Assembly: GCA_035772785.1 (NCBI GenBank)
Contig: JAOCPU010000082.1
Span: forward strand, 31,241 to 95,240
Direction: 5' to 3'
Source of the DNA: Phlebiopsis flavidoalba
Lineage: Eukaryota; Basidiomycota; Agaricomycetes; Polyporales; Phanerochaetaceae
DNA: 64,000 nt
In this document: positions 56,505 through 64,000 of the stretch, one piece after another
How the letters are laid out: the number at the start of each line of letters is the position of its first letter
How positions within the stretch are numbered: position 1 is the first letter of the stretch
Notes under the pieces: model-generated
The model's input: the letters and a program-made list of their open reading frames with translations, nothing else
Database searches by the model: none
Told to the model about the DNA's origin: nothing
Made by a program: the position numbers and the translations under genes

Positions 56505-58732
56505 CTACGAATGCGAGAACCATGAGGTGGGCGTGACGACGAGAGGATAGAAAGAAAGAAACGTATGAAGATGCCTTGGACGGGATTGGTCCAACACGGT
56601 ATGCAGTCCTCCAGTCTGTCCGACGATTGTCGAAAATACTTACGTCATCATCTACAGAAACGAACGTCACTGGCGCGTAAAGTCGCGTCATCGGTCCATG
56701 ACCCAAGTAAATCCCAGTGTTTTTGCTTTTTTTGTTCATTCACCTTCCCTCTGCACTTGTTTTCTAATTTCTCGGTCAACGATTCATTTGCGCCCGCTCA
56801 GAGACCTGAACTGTGATTTCGCGTAGACACGAGTACTACTTGAATAATCTTCTGACTTGGACATTGTCTAGTAATCGCCTAGCTCCTAGTAGCCAGTGGC
56901 CACATCCTTATCTCTTCACATGTATAAGTTAGTACTGGCTACTGCTTTTTCTTGAACCTTTCCCACATCGCGACGCGTATGAGAGAGTCGATGTCTATCC
57001 GCGTCACCCCGCTAGAGATCCTCCCTCCCAACGTGGGGACCAGTCGCAGGTCCGGGCCGCGACTTTGGCGTTCAATTAGCGTCGAGCGCCGATGGTGGTC
57101 TCTCAGTCAGAGGCCGCAGTCGTCCTGTGACCTCAGACTTGGTATCATTCCAGCGTACGGCCCAGACACTCACTCTTTTGCAATTTGATTCAGTAAAAAA
57201 AGGGGACGGTTTTTTTTTTTGAGCGCGAACCACCCATCGTGTGGATCCCAATCTGATGACACAAGGCGGCCCTTTGGTGTGTGTATCAAGCTGAAAGAGC
57301 GCGTAGCTTCGTCACGTCGTCCAGAAAAATTCTGGCAGTCAAAAATGCCCATGAAAACTTTCCAAAGAAGGTGTGAAGGCTGCGCACGCCACAGACGAAT
57401 ACGCCATCGGGGCTTAGCCATCCACAAACACCTTTTGGATTTTGTGCGATGATAAAATATAGCACGAAATTCTCCAAACATTCCTTAAACAGCGCTGATT
57501 GTACGGTAAAGTATGTGAGCGAATGAGCATTGTCCAAATCATTATTGGATTTTCATAAGCTATCTTACACATCTGTTCTATCCCTACAAAAAAAGGTGCA
57601 AGTTCCAAAAAAAGCGTTTCTACGCGCAGTCATGCATGTACAACATTCCACATATTCCAGAAAAAAAAAAAGAAAATAAAATGCAACAAAGCAGCATATG
57701 CGGCCCCCCTCTTCCCTCAGTGGCCACATGAACGCCATCGCGGCGGCACCACGCCCGCACACACGGGGCTGCGACGAGGTCTGACTGAGCGCCATCCACC
57801 TGCCTTCGCGAGCCCGCTGCTGCGGCCACATCATGGGGTCCATCACAAAGTCGCCCGACCGAGCATCATTTTCTGGCCGTCACATTTCTCTCCCCCCACT
57901 CCCCTCGCAAGCCACGTCCGGCTAGGGATGCATGTCATAGCCCCGTCGGACTATCTTGGCCGATCGATGGAGGCCGCGGAATTCTGTCGTCATGGTCGCC
58001 CGTAAGCGCAGCGTCGCGCGGAGCGGGGGGTGCTGGGATCCGTGCCCGGGCCGGGAAGCTGGTGCGCGTGAACGCCAAGGGAGTCCGAGACAAGCCGACG
58101 ACGGATGGCCTCGTTCGCCAGTGCACGGGTCAGGGCGCGCGAATGCGATCGACGACGGGAGGGGTTTTACACGGAACTGTGGCCTGGTAGGCGGGCGAAA
58201 CGCGCCTGGGTTCTCAGGGGGGCCAATGGAGTGGCTTTATTGGGCAGCTCGCGGCCCGTAGGCGCACATGTCGGATGCCGAGGGACGAGGCACATCGCAC
58301 GAGTTGGTGGAAGAAGATGGCGGTCGATAACGTCGCTGCGTCTCGTGGGCTCCGTTTTTAGAGATATCCATAACCTTCGTGCCTCTAAATACACACTTAC
58401 TGAGACTCCGAGCCTTTGTTATTGACAACGTCAGACCGGATCACGACGGGAAATGACCAACATGATACCCATTTGCAGCATCTGCAAAAATGGGACGTCA
58501 AAATAGGCGTACATGCATATAGCGAGCAACCAAAAAAACACACTCGAACCATGTAATACCAACGACCTGTCTCCGCTTTCCCACACCCTCATTTCCTCGC
58601 TTGTTGCCCTCGCCTTCTAACGCCCCCCCCCCTACCAGGCCTCCATTCAATCCACACGGATGCCACGCATCCATATGCCATCAATGGAGCATGACCCGTG
58701 TGTATGTCCATGTCCGTGTCCATGTGCCGTGA
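56505..58732. other. Gene-poor stretch
   Basis: Minus-strand frames near 57170-57537 (KVFMGIFDCQNFSGRRDEAT) and GC-rich low-complexity frames at 57900-58300 may be gene fragments. None could be tied to a family or an exon chain. Homopolymer runs occur at 57180-57220 and 57660. Confidence 0.3.
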
Positions 58733-60384
58733 CTAGGCCCATGTCCGCCTATGCGAATGCGCGCTGGGCTTCTTTCGCATGTGTCCTCGGCGGATGTATG
58801 ACCTCCGTAGATAGCGGCACCTCACCCACAACGCCGCCCTGGCTGTATAACCGCTTTTTACCCCTTCATCGAAAAGCGCAATAGCCGAGGAACCGGCGCG
58901 CTTGCCGCTCACGGCGCTGCTGTGTGTCGCGAGTGCTGTGCGCCTCTCGCGGGACTCGAAGAACGGTGGTGCGATGTGCCGAAAGATGTTGTCTACGGGC
59001 TCGGCTTGGACGATGACGCTGTGGGCTCGTCGCCATGGTGGTTGCTGGGAAAGGATTTTGAGTGGGGGTGGTTTCGGTTGGTATTTGGTGCTCCAGGGGA
59101 GGTGTTTGTGGGGACGGTTTGTTGAAGTCGGGGCTGTGTTCATCGCGGGGGCGGTAGAGCCTCGACCGATGAATGAGAGCGCGAGTGGGAGCGAGAATGC
59201 GAGGACCGAGAATGAGAGCGTTCCCTTATCGAGGGTGTTGGTGATGGTGGAGTCCGATTTTCAAGAATGTACGACTGCAGGTGGTCGACATTGCGTTTGA
59301 GATATCTGTCAAAGAGGTTCGTAAGCGATCAGATGCAACCGAGACGGATACGAAGCCAAGGCAAGGCCTAAGCAAGAAAGCTGTCATATGTCACATCCAA
59401 GCCGCCAAAATGGGAGACAGGGCAGCCCAGTATGGAATGTGGCAAAGTATGCAACGACGCGCGTCCAAAGCCGGACCCACATAGCCCGGTCCATCTTCTG
59501 CCATCGTCCAATGGGCTGAGGCGCTGCAGATGCAGCATGCACACCTTTGGCTGGACTCCAGCGGTAGAGTAGTCTCGAGTAGTGTCGCATGGTCCACCAT
59601 GCTTGGCGCACGGACAGTGCCATGCGTGCTGGGCGGACATCCATTGTGATGTACGACAGATTTGAGGACGAGTGAAGGACCCAATTCTGGAAGCCAAGAC
59701 AAAAATTCTGGGAAGGAGCGGACGAGATTTGCTCTCAAATCATGTACTCCGTGGTGTCTGACAGACAGGGTGCTTTGGTCCTTCACACACTCGAACCCGT
59801 CTTGAACTTTGAGGCAGGCAGATCTGTCCTTAGGCCTCGCGTGCAGGATGTTCTTGTGGAAAGGGGAAACGCGATATGCCGATATTACTCACATTCTACA
59901 ATGAATATTGTGATGAGCGATAACCAGAGCTGTGGGGCGGAGTAGAAGGTCAGTCAGACGCTATGGAATATCGATTCAGACCGCTTGCAACGCACATGAT
60001 GAAGCCGGTCCACCGTCTGACTGTAGCGACTTGAAAGCATTATCCGGCAGGGATGATGTAACAAACGCACGTCCGAAAGAATCACGCCCAGTGCCCCAAG
60101 TGCCGGTAAAAGTGCTTGCCGGGAAGAAGGACGACAGAAGTGGTATGCGTATGTACTTTGAACAGCTTCGACAAGGTGGGGTAATGACACCATAAGCTCT
60201 GAAGAAGCACGCATGAGGCCCATCGCACAGTCAAGGCTTGTTGAAGAAGGCTCAACGCGAATGAATGAAAGCAGTGAATGATTCCCAGACTGACAGGTGG
60301 AACTTTGACGAGATATTGCACCGTCGAAGATGGCTGTGAGCTTTCTGCGCGGTGCCGGTGAGAGGGATCCGGGTAGGTTGCCAT
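58733..60384 (-). CDS. Unidentified multi-exon gene
   Basis: The minus-strand start ATG at 60384 (MATYPDPSHRHRAESSQPSS) lies 263 bp below a TATA box at 60647-60654 and after a pyrimidine-rich leader. Coding-like text continues over several frames: LMVSLPHLVEAVQSTYAYHF (about 60130-60190), RMALSVRQAWWTMRHYSRLL (59560-59630) and RYLKRNVDHLQSYILENRT-like text near 59270. A Ser-Arg-rich run (SHSRSSHSRSHSRSHSS, 59160-59220) and a Pro/Thr-rich C-terminal region follow. No conserved domain recognised. The 3' limit is uncertain. The Ser-Arg run hints at a nuclear or phosphorylated protein, but this is only inference. Confidence 0.4.
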
Positions 60385-61657
60385 GGTGCGAATCTCAAGA
60401 GCTACAGCGTTGCACGGATGTCGAGCTGAAGACGGATCGAGAACGACGTGCGTGTGCTCGCACAGTTGGTAGAAGCTTCCGGGCGAAGCGGGCGATGTGC
60501 GCGTGTGGAAAGCGGGTGAAGATGGAGCTGATTGGGCGCGAACCGACCGGCTACTGCCGGTCCGTGGGATATGCGGTCGGGCGTAGGGTGTACCACACCA
60601 GTCTGCCGGCTAGTGATGACGCGCTATGTCGATTGGGCTGGCGGTCTATTTATACTCGTCCTGCCTGCACGGGTTGTTGGCGATTTTGTCTTGCAAGCGC
60701 CGCAGACAGCGTAGGAGATGTTTGACAAGGTGATACATTGGTGTAATTTGGTTATGTGAATGACACCATTAGTTGAGTTGGTATATTGTACAAGATGATA
60801 GAAATTCGAAACAATTTTTAGAATAGCTGTAAGAAGTAAAATAAGACGTATATATATTGCTAATCAGATCCCCCAAAGCAATGGAAGCATGCATCAGGCC
60901 TAGCACATTGCCGGTACTTCACCGTGCCATACATCCGGGATCTTGCTTCGCTTGAGAGGCCCTACTGATTTGTTATCACCGAGCTTTGTATTAGCGGACG
61001 CACCATCAGCTGTCGGGCCTGTCACTCTGCGACAACGGATACAAATTCAGAACACTGGCCTAAAAGACCTGTGTTCTTGGCGGCAGACTGCGTGCGGTGT
61101 CTGATGTCATCTGGCCAGGCTTCTTCTATCTGCTCCTTTCCTATGAGTTTAGGGCCGCCACCCCCCCGCCTACTTGGACAACAACGAGCGGCCACAACGA
61201 CCTCTCCTTGACGTGCCCCTGTCCTTAGCGCAGTCCGGCGTTACTGCGCGACGGAGAATCTGGTGGTCCCGTAAATGAACCCCTGGGCGCGTACTCTTCG
61301 ACTGTGGCCGTAGGTGTCGCCTCAGCGGGTGCCGGCGGCCTGTGGCATTTGGCTGCGGACGCGGTATCCGCCTACCCATCGGTTGGGCAAGTGCCCGGTG
61401 CGGGAGGCTTCCATGTCAGCAACATCCATATATTTTTTTTTCTTCCCGCGCCCTCTTCTTGCCCTTGTGGTCGGCCGCAAGGTGTCGGTAGCTAGCGCTC
61501 CCCGTGCTGTTCAAGTTCCATCTGTCGCTCTTTCTTAGTGGGAGGCCGCCGGCTCCCCACGGGCATTCGTTCGCGCTGCGAGCATCTGGGACTGCGCGCG
61601 CCAAGTCACAAGCTCAGTACATATTTTTTCTGACGGGACCGAGCCAAGTCGCGATGC
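60385..61657. other. Gene-poor stretch, AT-rich between 60.72 and 60.9 kb
   Basis: It includes the TATA-like box at 60647-60654 for the upstream gene and no further supported ORF. Confidence 0.35.
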
Positions 61658-62700
61658 TCATACCATAACATCCTCGCGCACGCGGATCGTATCGTCGCCG
61701 GGGAGGGGCCGCGGAAACGTGCCGGGGTACGCCTCGTACAGGTCAACACCGAGCAGGTCGGCAGCACGGACAAACTTCGTCCGGAACGCGTCTGCCAGCT
61801 CCCAGTTCCAGTCCTCGACGGCGTCGTGCACAACATCCAGCGCCCAACGCGCTGGCGCGCTCCGCGCTCCTGGTCCAGAAACCGAATGTCTGCTGCGCTG
61901 GGTCGATAGGCACTGCTGCGAGTCGGGGGCATATCAGTTCCTGTTCGCTGGGACCGAAAAAAGGTAGGCGTTGGAGTCTTCGGCTCGCTGCCCGAGCGAT
62001 CGTTGCGGTGCGATTCTTCTCATTCACCACGGAGCCGTCGGCCTAGAGCCAAAATATTGCAGAGCGACCCGATTTCGAGTGTATACCTGCCAAAGAGAAA
62101 GTGTCGGGGGTCGATAACGGGCTTGGTCACCAAGGTGAATTGTCTGCGTTTCGTCAGTACGGGGGGTGTTGCCGGTCATCGTGGAACAGAAACCCTTTGG
62201 CAGTACGTCCTTCAAACTTGGATGTGACTGTAAACGTCGTCAATCGGATGACCCACCGGGAAGGCTATGCTAACGGGTACTTACAAGTGGTACACTTCGA
62301 GTTACTCTTCCTCATGGTATCATATAGCAATTCCAAAAGTACTGACGTCTTTGTTCGTCAGTTCGTTAAAACGAGTCCAGTAAAGGCCCAACGGTCGCCC
62401 AAATCCTTCGCCCGCTCGGGCGTTTCGAGAGGCAAAGAGGGGCTCTCCAGTTTCTTGATGTTGATATTGGGTAACTTCTCTAGAGCAGCCTCACTGCGGA
62501 CAGGGGAGCTCGGCGCAAGCTTGATCGATGTCGTCCGTCGGTCTCTGCATCGCGTGACATGAGACACCGCGAAGGGGCCGCAACACCGACGCACACGTAC
62601 CCATATCCGTTCATCTCCGACGCGTTCGACCTCCCCTCTGTGTCTTGAATGGGGCCACACGGGCCGGCACAAGATCTTCAGCGGGGGCGCTTCGTGCACG
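61658..62700 (-). CDS. Unidentified multi-exon gene (3' part well supported)
   Basis: Protein-like text on the minus strand in consistent order. At about 62390-62470 is NINIKKLESPSLPLETPERA with KDLGDRWAFTG, followed by an intron. Then come FEGRTAKGFLFHDDRQHPP (about 62130-62190) and, shifting frame, LVTKPVIDPRHFLFGRYTLE (62090-62145). Past another break is AAVPIDPAQQTFGFWTR (about 61870-61920). The last exon reads VEDWNWELADAFRTKFVRAA, LLGVDLYEAYPGTFPRPLPG and DDTIRVREDVMV, with TGA at 61658-61660. I do not recognise the family. The start codon was not found and may lie upstream of 62700. Confidence 0.45.
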
Positions 62701-64000
62701 CGCCATGGTCGAGCTCCGCGACTAAGCCGCGACTAGGGGTATGTACAGATGCGTCAACACACCGCTCATGCTCGACACACACCTCGAGCTCTCAATAGCG
62801 AAACTCTAGATACGACCTTATTTGAGCTTCCTAATGATCGCCCCAATGCACGTGAGCAACACCGCACTACGGCAACCGCATACAGCCCACACTGACCGCG
62901 TTTCGTAATCTTCTTTCCAGACATCGCAGCTAGCTTTTGCCGTCGTTTGGTAAGGGCGAGTAGTGTTTCTGGTAGCGTAGAAAAGCGGGAAGAGCAAGCA
63001 AAACAAGTTGCGTCGCGTCGGTACTTTGTTACCCGCGCACCTTTAAGGCCCGCCGCCGCCCGGATTAAATCACTTTAGCTTACTTCTACCGGAGTTAGGC
63101 CAGACTTGTTGGCCGACTAAGCACACTGGCCGTGGCCCCACATCACGATGGCGGAAAGGCCACGCCGTTGTGGAGACGAGTGGTTCACACAGAGGTACAA
63201 CGATGCAGAACTGGTACCGTTTCAAGGTACGAATAGGTTCTCTGGAGATTAATCGCCACTCTTTGGCGGAGGCTGTGTGAGCTGGAGCATCAGGAGCCAT
63301 GGGCCGAAGGTGAGTCAGCCCCTACAACGCGTACAGTCCAGTGGTAAACAAAAAAATTTTTTTTTTTTTTTTTTCTTTTTTTGTGGGACGAGTGTCGCGT
63401 CGGGAGGAAAGGTATATAGGGGAACCCGTGCTTCATAATTTCTAATGCGCGGTTTAAGATGCTTTTCGAAAACAAGCGTACTTCTGGGTACTGGTTAGTT
63501 GTCTGGTTCGATGTTAGTATTTTATCTTTTCTTACGGCTATGTCCTTGTTTGGTCGTCATTCCCACGCGTACGATCGGGATGTCCTATGAGAGGAGACAG
63601 AGATCCAAGCGGCGCCACAGTGGACCCGACCGTAAACCGCTGAACCCAATCTAGCGCTTCCGCCCTTTCAGTGCGCTTGGGGGGGTATGTTGGCCACCAG
63701 TCAGCAGGACTGACTGTCCCTTTGACGCCTCCCGTCGGCTTTCCAGTGTTTCTTCTTAGGGATGACGTTTGTTATTTGCTAGCGTTCCCCAAGAGGCCCA
63801 TCTCGAGGCTTTCCTTCGTGAGAGGGATGGGAGGGCTTCTCACAAAACCCCCCCCCCCCTCCCCCCTCCAAAAGACCTGGAAATTCAAATCAGTGAGCAT
63901 TACACGGTAGTAACTGCTCAGTTGTAAAACTCCGAACCAGTGTAACCCGACTGGGCACAACAGATTCGGACGAATTATGTAATCGGAGCGTGAATCTTGT
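62701..64000. other. Window end, no supported gene; long poly-T tract
   Basis: A 30-bp A7/T-rich tract lies at about 63348-63381 and a C-run at about 63849-63865. Short frames on both strands show no family resemblance. Confidence 0.35.

Noticed and set aside
1..64000. Repeat-induced point mutation as cause of the broken genes
   Set aside because: The lesions are mainly indels with frames recoverable by one-base shifts. The retrotransposon LTRs show no C-to-T/G-to-A differences, so RIP does not fit.

Overview
The window looks like nuclear DNA of a filamentous basidiomycete, most likely a wood-decaying Agaricomycete. The support is: genes broken by many short introns (about 50-70 bp, GTRNGT...YAG), two cellulose-active AA9 monooxygenase genes each with a fungal CBM1 domain, an AUR1-type inositol phosphorylceramide synthase, a basidiomycete FunK1-like kinase pseudo-cluster gene, and a Ty3/Gypsy retrotransposon. 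Nothing prokaryotic, organellar or viral is visible, and no rRNA, tRNA or CRISPR was found.

Layout. 1-5.9 kb: 2OG-Fe(II) oxygenase (-), UNC93-like transporter (+) and tafazzin (-). 6.0-6.8 kb: a diverged inverted repeat. 7.6-11.4 kb: tandem AA9-CBM1 genes (+). 11.4-13.9 kb: no recognisable gene. 13.9-21.6 kb: a small Cys-rich gene (+), an ornithine cyclodeaminase/mu-crystallin gene (-), a CAX cation/H+ exchanger (+) and a FunK1-like kinase (-). 23-28 kb: two paralogous SAM methyltransferases pointing away from each other's ends, with AUR1 between them. 29-34.1 kb: a second small Cys-rich gene, then DPH2 (-) and TOM70 (+) sharing a 290-bp intergenic promoter. 34.7-35.9 kb: an unknown membrane protein gene.

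36.3-49.6 kb is the mobile-DNA block. It holds an 87-bp near-perfect hairpin, a complete 10.1-kb Ty3/Gypsy element (two LTRs, 5-bp target duplication GCTTA, gag, protease, RT, RNase H, integrase with a chromodomain-like tail, plus an extra ORF 3' of pol), and a 2.1-kb non-autonomous DNA transposon with about 475-500-bp terminal inverted repeats and an 8-bp target duplication AACTCCCT. 50-64 kb holds a third small Cys-rich ORF, a conserved but unnamed protein, three further unidentified multi-exon coding regions and long gene-poor stretches.

A general caution governs every gene call. Almost all recognisable proteins, including housekeeping ones (TOM70, DPH2, AUR1, tafazzin), are broken by single-base indels or isolated stops, and the two LTRs of the young retrotransposon differ from each other only by indels. 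The simplest reading is an uncorrected or error-rich sequence, not mass pseudogenisation. Gene ends are therefore approximate. Each CDS span below covers exons, introns and frame breaks, and was placed by recognising protein motifs in whichever frame they continue.

The genes are mostly unrelated functionally. Loose themes are cellulose attack (the two AA9 enzymes), membrane lipid metabolism (tafazzin, AUR1, possibly the methyltransferases) and mitochondria (tafazzin, TOM70).
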